NCBI GenBank assembly: GCA_003645185.1 | Contig: QNEL01000023.1 | Location: 1 to 32,682, forward strand | Direction of reading: 5' to 3' | From: Candidatus Parabeggiatoa sp. nov. 3 | GTDB taxonomy: Bacteria; Pseudomonadota; Gammaproteobacteria; Beggiatoales; Beggiatoaceae | DNA: 32,682 nt | Shown here: in pieces, positions 23,746 through 32,682 of the stretch | Layout of the letters: the number at the start of each line of letters is the position of its first letter | Position numbering within the stretch: position 1 is the stretch's first letter | The notes under the pieces: generated by a model | Database searches by the model: none | Seen by the model: the letters and a program-made list of their open reading frames with translations, nothing else | Told to the model about the DNA's origin: nothing | Position numbers and translations under genes: made by a program

Positions 23746-26700
23746 AGGTTGATGCTTCACTGATTTGATCTAAAGCTTGGCAGACATGGGTATATTCTTC
23801 TTCAAGTTGTGTGAATTGTGCTGTGCTATTGCTCACGCCTTTTTGAGCTTGTTTTTCCAAGTTGACGGCCAATTCAGATAAGCGATAGGCCCCTAGATTA
23901 TGGCAGCTTGTTCTGAAGAAAGAGGCGGCTTGTGCTAATGCAGACGCATCCCCTTTACTGATTGCATCCCCTATTGATTTCATCAAAACACGGGTATCTT
24001 CCTTGTAGGCCTCTCCTAATTCTTTAATCAGTGTTGGATCATCGTCATCAATTAAAGCCTTCAGGGTGTTTTTTAGATCGATCACAAGTATTGACATCGT
24101 CTTGCTATCAGAAACCCGTGTGGTTTCTTCAACTGATTTTGTCTCATCGGTTTGATCTTGCATTCTTTGTAATACCATGATAACCCGCTGATATTCGACT
24201 TCCACTTCAGCAAAAATGGCTGGACTATTCGTTAAATCATTATTCTGAGCGTGTTGTTCTAATGTTTGACATAAACGGGCTAACTGAGTGGCACCGAGAT
24301 TGCCGCTGCTAGACTTGAGATTATGGGCGGCTGGTTTTAGCTTTTTGGCATCAACGCTTGTAACAGCTTCCATCAGAGTATTGATTAACTTGATACTTTC
24401 ATCACCATAAGTTTGAATCAGTTCAGCAATGATTTCGGGCTCATCTTCTCCTAACAGAGAAAATAAGGTGTTTTTGATTGCAGCTTCTAATTCCGTTAGT
24501 AACCTGTTTTCTGATGGGATTGGCTGTGTATTCGTTTCCTGAATGCTGATGGATTTTTGAACGTGAGTCAATGTCGGATCATCTGATAATGTTTGACCTA
24601 TCTTGGATAACTGACGACTGATAAGCGCATACTCCGTGATCGCTTGTTGTACTTTTTCAGCGTTCAGTTCTCCCGCTTTTCCTTCTTGTTCAAGTTGTTG
24701 ACATAAGTCAGCCAGCCTTTTAGCACCCAAGCTGGCACTACTTGATTTAAGACTATGCGCCGCGTGTTGGAGTTGAGTCGAATTTTGCTTAGCTATTGCG
24801 GTTTGTAATTCCGCTGTCAACACAGCACTGCTATCAAGATAGCTTTGAATCAATTCCTTGAACAGTTCAGGTTCATTTGCACCGATTAATTCAGATAAGG
24901 CATTCAAAATGTGTTCTTGTAACCTTTTTTCTTCCAATGGCAGGGTAACTTCACTGTTTTCAGTCTCTGTGACACCTGAACTGATGGCTTCTTGAATGTC
25001 TTGGTTATAAAACACGCTAGGTTCTGATAACTGATCACGGAGCAGGGATAACTGAGAACTGACAAGTGCATACTCCGTGATCGCTTGTTGTACTTTTTCA
25101 GCGTTCAGTTCACCCACTTTTCCTTGTTGTTCAAGTTGTTGACATAAGTCAGCCAGCCTTTGGGCACCCAAGCTGGCACTACTTGATTTAAGACTATGTG
25201 CCGCGTATTGGAGTTGAGTCGGATTTTGCTCAGCTATTGCGGTTTGTAATTGCGCGATCAGCCCAGTGCAGCTGTCAAGATAGCTTTGAATCAATTCATT
25301 GACAAATTCAGGTTCATCTTCACCAGTTAACGCATATAAGGCAGTACGGATTTGCTCTCGTAAAGCCTCTTTTTCCCTTTCTAAAGGGTTCGCCTGAGTC
25401 ACATTGTTATTTTCAGCCTCTTTGAAGCTAGAACGAATAGGCTCTTGAATCTCTTTATTAAACGTACTGGATTCTGATAACGGTTTATGAATTAGGGATA
25501 ATTGACAACTGACACGCGCATACTCGGATAAAACCCATTGCACTTTTTCAGCAGCGCCGTTTAGTTCACCTGCTTTTCCTTGCAGCTCAAGTTGCTGACA
25601 TAAGTCAGCCAGCCTTTTAGCACCCAAGCTGGCACTGCTTGATTTAAGACTATGTACCGCGTATTGGAGTTGAGTCGGATTTTGCTCAGCTATTGCGCCT
25701 TGTAATTGCGCGATCAACCCAGCACTGCTATCAAGATAGCTTTGAATTAATTCATTGACAAATTCATGTTCATCTTCACCGGTTAACGTATATAAGGTTC
25801 TACGAATTTGCTCTCTTAATGCCTCGTCTTCCTGTTGTGAAGTGGTTTCCAAAGTCACATCAAAGTTTTCAGTCTCTTTGAAGCCTGAACGGATGGGTTC
25901 AGAGGGCTCTAAAAACGTATCTGATAAGGTTTGACGAATCACAGATAATTGACGACTAACAAGGGTATACTCAGAGAGCATTTGTTGTAGTTTTTCAGTT
26001 TCACCGCTCAGTTTACCGCTTCTTCCTTGTTGTTCAAGCTGCTGACACAAATCAGCCAAGCTTTTAGCACCTAAGCTGGCACTACTTGATTTGAGACTAT
26101 GCGCGGCGTGTTTAAGTTGATTTGGATTGTTGGAAGCGAATGCAGCTTGTAATTCCATTATCAAAATGTCGCTGCTGTCAAGATAACTTTGAATCAATTC
26201 ATTGAGCAATTCAGGTTCATCTTCACCCGCTAACTCTTCTAGGGCGGCACGAATTGGCGATGTCTCCTCTGCCGTTGAACCCTTCTCTAAGCTTGCAGTG
26301 TTTTCAGTCGTTCTGCTTTTTTCTCCAGAAGCCATCCTGACTTCTGATGGCATCACGTCTAAGTTATTGAATCCATTCAATTCTGAAATTTCTGGACAAC
26401 GCATCATGGCAGCAGCCAAATCCTCTAGGCGCACAGGTTTAGTAACATACTCATTCATGCCAGCTTCCAAACACTTCTCACGATAACCCAGCATCGCATG
26501 TGCTGTCACAGCTATAATATAAGGACGATTCGCAGGGCCAAGCCATTGTTCACGAATACGTCTAGTGGCTTCCATACCGTCCATTTCTGGCATTTGTATA
26601 TCCATTAAAATGACATCATAAGGTTTTTTGGCTACCGCCTTGACGGCTTCTAAACCATTTCCCACAACGTCCGCTGAATAACCCATCTTGTCTAAGAAAA

Positions 26701-28750
26701 GCAATGCCACCTTTTGATTAGTCATATTGTCTTCTGCTAACAATATTTGTAAGGGTAGCTTTCTCGCTAAATCAGAATTGATTGCGAAAGGGATAGTTTT
26801 ACGCTGTTTGTTTTCCCGCTTGCTAAACAAATCTTCTAAACAATTAAACAATTGAGAATATTTGACCGGTTTGGTTAAACGGGCAGAAAACAGCCCCAAC
26901 TCAATGTCAGATGGCTGTTTCTCAATTGAAGTCAGCATGACCAAAGGTAATGGCTTAGAATGAAACAAGTTATGAATTTTTTGAGCTAAAGATAAACCGT
27001 CCATCACAGGCATTTGCCTATCTATAATCGCTAAATCAAAAGGATGTTCTGCCATTTTGATTTGATTTAAGGCATCTTCACCAGATTGCGCTTCTGTGAC
27101 GTGTACTCCCCAAGCTTGCATATGTTGATTCAAAAAATGGCGAGTATGCTCATTATCATCTACAATGAGCATCCGCTTATTGGTAAACTTGTTTTGTGAT
27201 TTGTCTGCTTGGGCTTGTTTATCAGAAACAATCTGGGCTTTGACAGTAAAGTAAAAAGTGGAACCTTTGCCCACTTCACTTTCAACCCACAAATTGCCCC
27301 CCATCAATTCACATAATTGTTTGCTGAGAGCCAATCCTAAACCTGTTCCCCCATAGCGGCGTGTCATCGAGCTATCCAGTTGGCTAAAAAACAAACAATC
27401 CATACGCTCACTTGGAATCCCAATACCCGTATCTTTTACAGAAAAATGTATCTCTGCCTGCTCAGGCTCCAATAAATGGCACGAAACCTGTACGATAATT
27501 TCTCCGGACTCAGTAAATTTGATGGCATTAGTCAACAAATTGATTAAAATTTGCTGTAACCGCGCCACATCGCTGAATAAATGTATCGGTACTTGTTTTT
27601 CAATGAAATAAACTAATTCGATTTGTTTTTCAGCAGCTTGATGAGCGACAAAACCCAACACCTCTTCTACACAATCACGTAAATTAAAAGTGTGTTTATC
27701 TAATTCTAATTGACTCGCATCAATTTGAGAAAAATCCAAAAGTTTGTTAATCAAAGATAGCAATGTATCACCACCTGCGCGTACTGTTTCCACAAAATCA
27801 CGTTGTTTTGGAGTCAAGTTAGTATCAAGTATCAAGCCACTCATCCCGATAACGGCATTTAAAGGTGTACGAATTTCATGACTGATATTCGCTAAAAATT
27901 CACTTTTGGCTTGATTCGCCACTTCAGCGTCTGCCATCGCTTTTTGCAAATCAAGCACTGTTTTCTCTAGCTCACAATTGATTTGAGATAACTGTGCAGA
28001 TTTGACTTGTTCTTCTAAATGTTCACTATGACGATCTAACAAGTCATCACGATTTTGGATTTTTGCCAACATGTCGTTAAAACCGTCAATCAGCATCCCT
28101 AGCTCATCACGGCCGTATGGCTTAGCACGGATAGTGTAATCGTTTTTCCAAGTCACCGTGTTAACCGTTTTCAGTAAATGTAAAATAGGCCTAGAAATCA
28201 CCGTTTGAAGTCTGACAGACAACAACAACGCAAGCAACAATGAAATTAACAAAATTATTACAATAATGTAAATGTATTCTATAAGTAATTGATTGAGTTC
28301 ATTTAAATCAGATTGAATATAGACGGTACCTATTTTTTTATTGTTAGTGCGATTTATAATTTCTTCAAATAAACCCAAGTGGTTTGAATCAAAATGATAC
28401 TGGGTTTCTTGCACAAGTGGGGGAAAAAAATGTTTAACATCTTCGCGTCTATATTCAGCAAATACTTGACCAGAATGGTCGTAAATAACGGCGGCCATCA
28501 CCTGGGATTCAGTTTGCAAAGCATTAAGGGTTTGAACGGATGACGTGGGTAACGAAAAGAGCAATGCCGTTTGGGTATTGGCACCAATGACTTTCGCCAA
28601 TACCGAAATCTCACGCACCATCGCCTTGCGTAAGGATATTACTTCGTTAGCGGCAAAAAATGCAGAAGCTGCCAGCAATGTGATCATATTAATTAACAAG
28701 GTGATCAGAATTAACTTGCGCTTGATAGACAAATCGGCAAAAGTTTTCAT
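23744..28750 (-). CDS. Hybrid sensor histidine kinase with two receivers and six tandem Hpt modules
   Basis: A 1668-aa membrane phosphorelay protein. Order: helix 1 (about 13-35); CHASE8-like periplasmic domain (36-155); helix 2 (157-178); HAMP (180-233); coiled coil; HisKA with H291 ([13 protein letters not shown]); HATPase (N404/N408, [17 protein letters not shown]); receiver 1 (526-642, D577, K627); receiver 2 (667-785, D717, K771). Then come six Hpt-like modules of about 134-152 aa. Phospho-His are H884, H1033, H1185, H1332 and H1476, each in an [18 protein letters not shown] motif. In module six Ser (S1610, [14 protein letters not shown]) replaces His. Ordinary BarA-type kinases have one Hpt. 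Modules 2-4 are nearly identical in DNA, implying recent duplication. No cognate regulator lies nearby. Confidence 0.93.
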   Translation of the reverse strand: MKTFADLSIKRKLILITLLINMITLLAASAFFAANEVISLRKAMVREISVLAKVIGANTQTALLFSLPTSSVQTLNALQTESQVMAAVIYDHSGQVFAEYRREDVKHFFPPLVQETQYHFDSNHLGLFEEIINRTNNKKIGTVYIQSDLNELNQLLIEYIYIIVIILLISLLLALLLSVRLQTVISRPILHLLKTVNTVTWKNDYTIRAKPYGRDELGMLIDGFNDMLAKIQNRDDLLDRHSEHLEEQVKSAQLSQINCELEKTVLDLQKAMADAEVANQAKSEFLANISHEIRTPLNAVIGMSGLILDTNLTPKQRDFVETVRAGGDTLLSLINKLLDFSQIDASQLELDKHTFNLRDCVEEVLGFVAHQAAEKQIELVYFIEKQVPIHLFSDVARLQQILINLLTNAIKFTESGEIIVQVSCHLLEPEQAEIHFSVKDTGIGIPSERMDCLFFSQLDSSMTRRYGGTGLGLALSKQLCELMGGNLWVESEVGKGSTFYFTVKAQIVSDKQAQADKSQNKFTNKRMLIVDDNEHTRHFLNQHMQAWGVHVTEAQSGEDALNQIKMAEHPFDLAIIDRQMPVMDGLSLAQKIHNLFHSKPLPLVMLTSIEKQPSDIELGLFSARLTKPVKYSQLFNCLEDLFSKRENKQRKTIPFAINSDLARKLPLQILLAEDNMTNQKVALLFLDKMGYSADVVGNGLEAVKAVAKKPYDVILMDIQMPEMDGMEATRRIREQWLGPANRPYIIAVTAHAMLGYREKCLEAGMNEYVTKPVRLEDLAAAMMRCPEISELNGFNNLDVMPSEVRMASGEKSRTTENTASLEKGSTAEETSPIRAALEELAGEDEPELLNELIQSYLDSSDILIMELQAAFASNNPNQLKHAAHSLKSSSASLGAKSLADLCQQLEQQGRSGKLSGETEKLQQMLSEYTLVSRQLSVIRQTLSDTFLEPSEPIRSGFKETENFDVTLETTSQQEDEALREQIRRTLYTLTGEDEHEFVNELIQSYLDSSAGLIAQLQGAIAEQNPTQLQYAVHSLKSSSASLGAKRLADLCQQLELQGKAGELNGAAEKVQWVLSEYARVSCQLSLIHKPLSESSTFNKEIQEPIRSSFKEAENNNVTQANPLEREKEALREQIRTALYALTGEDEPEFVNELIQSYLDSCTGLIAQLQTAIAEQNPTQLQYAAHSLKSSSASLGAQRLADLCQQLEQQGKVGELNAEKVQQAITEYALVSSQLSLLRDQLSEPSVFYNQDIQEAISSGVTETENSEVTLPLEEKRLQEHILNALSELIGANEPELFKELIQSYLDSSAVLTAELQTAIAKQNSTQLQHAAHSLKSSSASLGAKRLADLCQQLEQEGKAGELNAEKVQQAITEYALISRQLSKIGQTLSDDPTLTHVQKSISIQETNTQPIPSENRLLTELEAAIKNTLFSLLGEDEPEIIAELIQTYGDESIKLINTLMEAVTSVDAKKLKPAAHNLKSSSGNLGATQLARLCQTLEQHAQNNDLTNSPAIFAEVEVEYQRVIMVLQRMQDQTDETKSVEETTRVSDSKTMSILVIDLKNTLKALIDDDDPTLIKELGEAYKEDTRVLMKSIGDAISKGDASALAQAASFFRTSCHNLGAYRLSELAVNLEKQAQKGVSNSTAQFTQLEEEYTHVCQALDQISEAST
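23923..26101. repeat. In-frame tandem repeats encoding the Hpt modules
   Basis: The phospho-His codons (or their equivalent) lie at 26101, 25654, 25198, 24757, 24325 and 23923, spaced about 400-456 bases. Around the second, third and fourth, the DNA shares long identical blocks, such as AAGTCAGCCAGCCTTT and the run coding [11 protein letters not shown], at about 24700-24790, 25140-25230 and 25600-25690. The first is close (about 26040-26110), while the fifth and sixth are clearly older. The pattern indicates stepwise tandem duplication of one module. Confidence 0.85.
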
Positions 28751-29284
28751 GGTGGAATGATTCCTAGTACAGAGGTTTGTTTGGAAAAATTTTTGACAAT
28801 GGGCAATTAAAACGGATCAATTCTGCCTTCAATTGTTTCATTTCATACCCATTTATTCAATTCTTTTAAATCTAATCGATGCTAGAGACGCTTCGCGATG
28901 AGACGCGAAGCATCGCGTCTCTACGTTTTGATCGTTTTAAAAAAATTTATAACTCACTAAATCATAAATGAATTTAAATGAATTTCTAATTGTTTAGATG
29001 TAGAGACGCTATTGCGAAGCGTCTCTATAATATTTTAAGTACTGAAGCACAAATAAACAGGTATTTTATCGCAAAGGGCAACCACAAGGGATTGCCCCTA
29101 CGGGCGCGCTTGTAGGGGCAATCCCTTGTGGTTGCCCCTCTTATGGTTGCTTCTATTAAAATACCAGAAAATTTATGATTCAGTACTTAGATGTAGAGAC
29201 GCTATTGCGAAGCGTCTCTATCATAAGACGCGAGACTTCGAGCGAGACTTCGAGCGAGGCATCGCGTCTCTACTGAATCATAAA
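28751..29284. other. Repeat-packed gap between the lipoprotein and kinase genes
   Basis: No gene seen. The gap carries four copies of the AGAGACGC palindrome (28884-28922, 29002-29026, 29195-29219, 29229-29275) and a perfect 26-bp-stem palindrome (29076-29137). The flanks share AGTACTGA/TCAGTACTT and TAGATGTAGAGACGC, so blocks of repeat have been copied or inserted into each other. The kinase promoter on the minus strand would lie near 28751-28880 but is not recognisable. Confidence 0.65.
29002..29219. repeat. Two identical AGAGACGCT hairpins bracketing a 26-bp-stem palindrome
   Basis: The same 25-base hairpin (AGAGACGCT, ATTGCGA loop, AGCGTCTCT) is at 29002-29026 and 29195-29219 in direct orientation, each preceded by TAGATGT. 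Between them, 29076-29101 and 29112-29137 are exact reverse complements (arm starts GGGCAACCACAAGGGATTGC), with loop GGGCGCGCTT. Single or partial copies of that arm occur at 20008-20031 and 21965-22019. Confidence 0.85.
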
Positions 29285-29938
29285 TTAATTTAACTTGTTA
29301 ATGCGTAAGTCATAAGGTAATGAGTTGTACAAATTATTGATTAAATCGTAAGCCTTTTTTCCCTTCTGACTTTGAAAAGCCATTTCGGCATCTGTGAGGG
29401 TGATAAGCTCTAAAGGCTCTAATTCTGCTTGTCGCACTTTCAAAAGCTCAATCAAAAATTTAGCCCGCTCAAGTTGTGCAAGGTTAAGCGTTACCCTACC
29501 CTCATAATAAACCTCATTAGCAAAAGCAATAGTCTGTTCAACGTTCCCTTGACGCGCAACCTGTTGCGCTTTTTCCAATAATGCACGCCCTTCTATGCCA
29601 TTATGATCTATAAGGCTTTTTATTTCTTGCCAAACTCTTTTAGCCCGGTTTATGGCAACGGCCGTATTATGTGCATCGACAGCCTGTATCAATGCTGATG
29701 TTGCAATCAGACGCGCTTGGAAGAATTGACCGGCCTCTAAATATTGTTCTGCTTGCGCCAATTTTTGTGAAGCTTTTGCCCAGAAAGTGGGCACATAATA
29801 CTCAGCTTGGACATCACGGGCAGCTTTCATCGCTTGACGGGCATCACTCATTTCTTGCGTCGGTACTCCGGCGCATCCTACCACAACCACCGTAATGATC
29901 AGCACGACTATGCTTAGTGATTGATGCACACGCTTCAT
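29285..29938 (-). CDS. DUF4398-type lipoprotein
   Basis: Starting at ATG 29938 the protein is 217 aa with a lipoprotein signal (KR, then a hydrophobic run to VVVVGC, Cys22). The longer ORF to 29965 adds nine residues ahead of the signal and is less likely. The mature part opens GVPTQEMSDARQAMKAARDV followed by AKASQKLAQAEQYLEAGQFF. This is the DUF4398 pattern: short helical hairpins rich in Ala, often found ahead of OmpA domains or in small envelope lipoproteins. The rest is all-helical (LEKAQQVARQGNVEQTIAFA) and resembles TPR-like repeats. The function is unknown; a periplasmic scaffold is a fair guess. Confidence 0.75.
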   Translation of the reverse strand: MKRVHQSLSIVVLIITVVVVGCAGVPTQEMSDARQAMKAARDVQAEYYVPTFWAKASQKLAQAEQYLEAGQFFQARLIATSALIQAVDAHNTAVAINRAKRVWQEIKSLIDHNGIEGRALLEKAQQVARQGNVEQTIAFANEVYYEGRVTLNLAQLERAKFLIELLKVRQAELEPLELITLTDAEMAFQSQKGKKAYDLINNLYNSLPYDLRINKLN

Positions 29939-29965
29939 ACATTGACTCCGAAAATCAATTATCAA

Positions 29966-30998
29966 TTATCAATTCCACTTAACAAGTTTTTACGCGCAAA
30001 AACTTGAGCCTGGAAATCAGTTATCAGGGATAAAGGAATGGGATAAACTTGATTATGAGTCTGCGATTCGCTTGTCAAGGTTTAATATTTTAGGCCCCTT
30101 TCCCCATCTATCCGTTTTGAAATCCGATGGCATAAAACACACGATTTGACACGGCGTTTTATAACCAAAAACATTAATATCTAATCTAAAACTTATACTC
30201 TGTGAAGTTTTTTCTACCGAAAAAACTTGAACATCAAGTTTTTGCGCGCAAAAACTTGTTAAGTGAAATGTGAAATATTGAATGAAAACTAACGATTGTT
30301 CATTTTTCATTCTGAATTTGACATGATGGTAAAAACGATAAAACCTTATATTCAGTCTGTTGTACGCCTTGTCTAATCCTATCATACTGATCAATTTGTA
30401 TGTGTTTTTGAACTTGATATAATGCTAATAGTGAATGGCTAGCCAATGAAAGTCAAAAGAAAGATCGATCAGTAGAACGAAAAAGGAGTTCATTCGTTCC
30501 CTTCGTTAATTCGTTAATTCGTTAATTCGTTAATATTTTATTTATCAGGGCACTCACAACTCATTAATGATATAAAACAATTTTTCAGTATAAGTTTAAC
30601 TTCGCTAAACTTTTGCATGAAAGAGGGTTTTAGTTTTCGATCTACTGCATCATACCAAACTACAAGGATTGTATATAATAAAGGATTTTAGAAATGAGCA
30701 TAAAATTCACGTTCAAAAATTTTTTTTAAATACTGCAATGACAAAAAAATAGCTCATCTTTTCGATTTAATTTCAGGTAGAGAAGCTTTTACCTGATTAT
30801 AACTTCCCGTAAGGGGAGGGCAACCCGATCGTGTTCGCCCTTTCAAATAATGGAAATCCACATTATTTACGGTGTTTTCAAAATCTATTACAATCATGCT
30901 TTTTTCTAATAAAAGTAGTACACTTTCTAAAAATAAGCTTTCAAATCCTTTTTGATATACAATCGCTTTTCGTTATTATTGTCAGACTAAAAACGTGA
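29966..30998. other. 1-kb gap with palindromes and a TTAATTCG array
   Basis: No convincing gene. It holds a near-palindrome at 29983-30006, a perfect 24-base palindrome at 30235-30258, and four tandem CGTTAATT octamers at 30504-30534. Further on are a partial AAGTTTAACTTCGC palindrome near 30592-30615, the ACTACAAGGAT word near 30659-30669 (shared with the frr-uppS gap), and a GTTCGCCC half-repeat at 30800-30842. A 113-codon frame on the minus strand (30053-30394) runs through the palindrome and has no family features, so I leave it out. Confidence 0.6.
30235..30258. repeat. Perfect 24-base palindrome (CAAGTTTTTGCGCGC type)
   Basis: Both halves are exact complements with no loop and a GCGCGC centre. 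Near-copies are at 29983-30006 (one changed pair) and 19743-19760 (shorter arms). It shares AAGTTTTTGC with the TTTCACG palindromes and is probably a subfamily. Confidence 0.8.
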
Positions 30999-32682
30999 TC
31001 ATCGAGTTTTAGTTCTCAATTTGAAATCAGCTAATTTCTCAATCACTTTCACTGTCTCCAAACTCACCGTTATCACCTTTTTCACCAATTCGACAATATA
31101 TTCTTCATCGTCTTTTTGATTCGGATCATTAATAATTCCACTTCTTTTATTCACTTTCACACGATATTGATCAATCACCCATTCTAACGCAGAGCGATTA
31201 CCGAGTTTGTAATCAAAAACGGGTTTTGGAATACCGTCTAAAGTCAGAAAGTGGTTATAAATCAATTGTTTTTTATCAGGAGAGAGTTTCATTTTTGAAA
31301 CACGCAAGCTAAACGGCAGCTTGGGGTTTTCAATCATGTTGAGTGGATAGGGTGAGTGCTGTTCATAATTAAGATGCCAATCAGCTAAGGTTTCGCCCGC
31401 TTTGGCAAAAGCCCAAAAATCAGGGGCCATCGGTAAACGCGGTAATTCGCGCTTCAGGTTGGCCGCGTATTTTTCCCTAAAACCCCAATGATGTAGTAAC
31501 CCATAAACGTAATAGAAAATCGCCCATTTAGTAATGCTAGAATCAAGGTAATGTTTTTGATAATGGTTCAACGCCCAGTCGGTGATGTTTTCGATGCGGT
31601 TCGTGCCGTCTTCCAAATAGGTGTAAAAAGAAAACGATTGTTGTGGATCACCATAAAAATTAATATCAGTGATTCTATCAGCCATTAAAACCGAAAAGGG
31701 TTTTCTGCCATAAGCACCCACACATAAGATTCTATTTTCTGTGTCTAATGTCGGAAAAAAAGACGGAAAAAGATAAACCCGTTCATTAAATGTCCGTTCA
31801 AAATAGAGATGCGTTCGAGTAAATGGGCGATATAAGGCATGTCTTATATTACTGCTCTCAAAATCAACAAAATGCCCTCGTTTTAAATGGGATTTTAAAC
31901 TTTCTGACCAATTTAATTGGCTGTCATCATATAGAACAAAATTATCAATTTTGAGATTTTGCTCGTTTTCAGTTAATTTATCAAAGCGAGTACGGTTACT
32001 CCTTTTAGCGATCCATTTTGACAATTTTGAAACCTGTTGATTATAGACAGCAATGGTACGCTGCATGTTTTCTGCCAATTTTTGTGGGTTGAAATTATAA
32101 GCCCACACATCACGATTTGTTTTGACACCATTACTATAGTGCTTGAAAATAACGCCTTCAACTTCCGTTTTAAGGCGCTTTTCTTCCATGACACCCAATG
32201 GAACAAAATCCTCAAATTCGGATTGCAAGCCATGATTAAGCCAAACCTGATTCTTGTCGGGCTCAATCCTTTCCCAAGTGATACCGCTAATCTGTTGCTG
32301 ATTTTCCAGTGTCTGCAATTTGTCGGCTTTACTCAAACTCTCATCAAGACAGGCATAAAAAATACCTTTTTCTTTTGAAAGACTTTTAACCAGAAAGGTG
32401 ATGCTCACACCCACTTTGATATCAAAAACATTGGAGGTTTTGCCCGGATTTTTCCTCAGATTACCCCCTAAATCTAAAACATAGATTTTCAAAAAATCTT
32501 GCGCTAAATGCTTACGCATACCTTCAAAAGCCAGGTTATCTAAAAATCCGTTATTCGTGACAAAGGCCACAATACCTTCCCTATCAATTCGATCCGTTGC
32601 CCAGCGAATCGCTTTCACATAAGGATCAAATAACGCATTTTTGTTAGTCGCTTTGGAATCGAAGACATAGGTTTCCTTGATA
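30999..32682 (-). CDS. Type ISP-like restriction-modification protein, C-terminal part (cut by window end)
   Basis: The reading frame stays open to the window edge. The first visible codons read IKETYVFDSKATNKNALFDP, so the apparent GTG start at 32618 is internal. The 560 visible residues match the C-terminal half of single-polypeptide type ISP enzymes (LlaGI/LlaBIII class: nuclease, helicase, adenine methyltransferase and target-recognition domains in one chain). The methyltransferase end is seen in AFVTNNGFLDN and FLKIYVLDLGGNLRKNPG. The target-recognition part includes the family ending NRSALEWVIDQYRVK and NKRSGIINDPNQ. Nuclease, helicase and the NPPY motif would lie beyond the window. It probably protects against foreign DNA, and no separate S or R subunit is needed. 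Confidence 0.85.
   Translation of the reverse strand, partial: IKETYVFDSKATNKNALFDPYVKAIRWATDRIDREGIVAFVTNNGFLDNLAFEGMRKHLAQDFLKIYVLDLGGNLRKNPGKTSNVFDIKVGVSITFLVKSLSKEKGIFYACLDESLSKADKLQTLENQQQISGITWERIEPDKNQVWLNHGLQSEFEDFVPLGVMEEKRLKTEVEGVIFKHYSNGVKTNRDVWAYNFNPQKLAENMQRTIAVYNQQVSKLSKWIAKRSNRTRFDKLTENEQNLKIDNFVLYDDSQLNWSESLKSHLKRGHFVDFESSNIRHALYRPFTRTHLYFERTFNERVYLFPSFFPTLDTENRILCVGAYGRKPFSVLMADRITDINFYGDPQQSFSFYTYLEDGTNRIENITDWALNHYQKHYLDSSITKWAIFYYVYGLLHHWGFREKYAANLKRELPRLPMAPDFWAFAKAGETLADWHLNYEQHSPYPLNMIENPKLPFSLRVSKMKLSPDKKQLIYNHFLTLDGIPKPVFDYKLGNRSALEWVIDQYRVKVNKRSGIINDPNQKDDEEYIVELVKKVITVSLETVKVIEKLADFKLRTKTR

Noticed and set aside
30053..30394. 113-codon frame on the minus strand
   Set aside because: It runs through a perfect palindrome, has no recognisable domain, and its composition resembles translated intergenic DNA.
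32559..32618. GTG at 32618 as the true start of the restriction-modification gene
   Set aside because: The frame continues upstream to the window edge with family-like residues (ETYVFDSKATNKNALFDPY), so the gene is cut by the window.
1..32682. tRNA or rRNA genes
   Set aside because: I scanned for T-arm motifs such as GGTTCGAATCC on both strands and for rRNA landmarks and saw none.

Overview
This window looks like chromosomal DNA of a large sulfur bacterium of the Beggiatoaceae (Gammaproteobacteria, Thiotrichales). Two things support this. The minus strand carries the gammaproteobacterial translation/envelope cluster in the order also seen in Pseudomonas. The gaps between genes are moderately AT-rich and full of palindromic and short tandem repeats, including TAACTGA direct repeats, a type reported from marine Beggiatoaceae. 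The taxonomic call is an inference, because no rRNA or tRNA gene is visible.

Bases 1-16046, minus strand, read from right to left: rpsB, tsf, pyrH, frr, uppS, cdsA, dxr, rseP, bamA, skp, lpxD, fabZ, lpxA, lpxB. Together they cover ribosomal protein S2 and elongation factor Ts, UMP kinase, ribosome recycling, undecaprenyl-PP and CDP-diacylglycerol synthesis, the MEP pathway, site-2 proteolysis, outer-membrane protein assembly and lipid A synthesis. The core uppS-cdsA-dxr part is tightly packed with overlaps. Elsewhere the cluster is split by repeat-rich gaps: about 740 bp between lpxD and skp, about 400 bp between fabZ and lpxA, and a 19-bp tandem array between lpxA and lpxB. map diverges from rpsB, and the gap between them holds a candidate S2 leader structure.

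Bases 17000-23700 hold scattered accessory and housekeeping genes: a haem-binding Tll0287-like (DUF3365) lipoprotein with a CxxCH motif, an AGCS sodium:amino-acid symporter, a prokaryotic ionotropic-glutamate-receptor-like channel, a YhbY RNA-binding protein, a MOSC protein and an acidic orphan of 176 aa. Between them lie at least three small elements with terminal inverted repeats (19659-19889, 20055-20287, 21926-22063) and several families of perfect hairpins.

Bases 23744-28750 encode a 1668-aa hybrid histidine kinase: CHASE8-like sensor, HAMP, HisKA, HATPase, two receivers, then six Hpt-type modules in tandem. Five modules keep the phospho-accepting His; the sixth has Ser. This is the most unusual object in the window. 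A repeat-packed gap, a DUF4398-type lipoprotein and another 1-kb repeat-bearing gap follow. The window ends inside the C-terminal half of a type ISP-like restriction-modification/helicase protein.

The best candidates for new biology are the tandem-Hpt kinase with its degenerate last module, and the glutamate-receptor-like channel whose pore lacks the GYG potassium filter. Next comes the dense set of non-autonomous palindromic and TIR elements that interrupt an otherwise conserved essential cluster.
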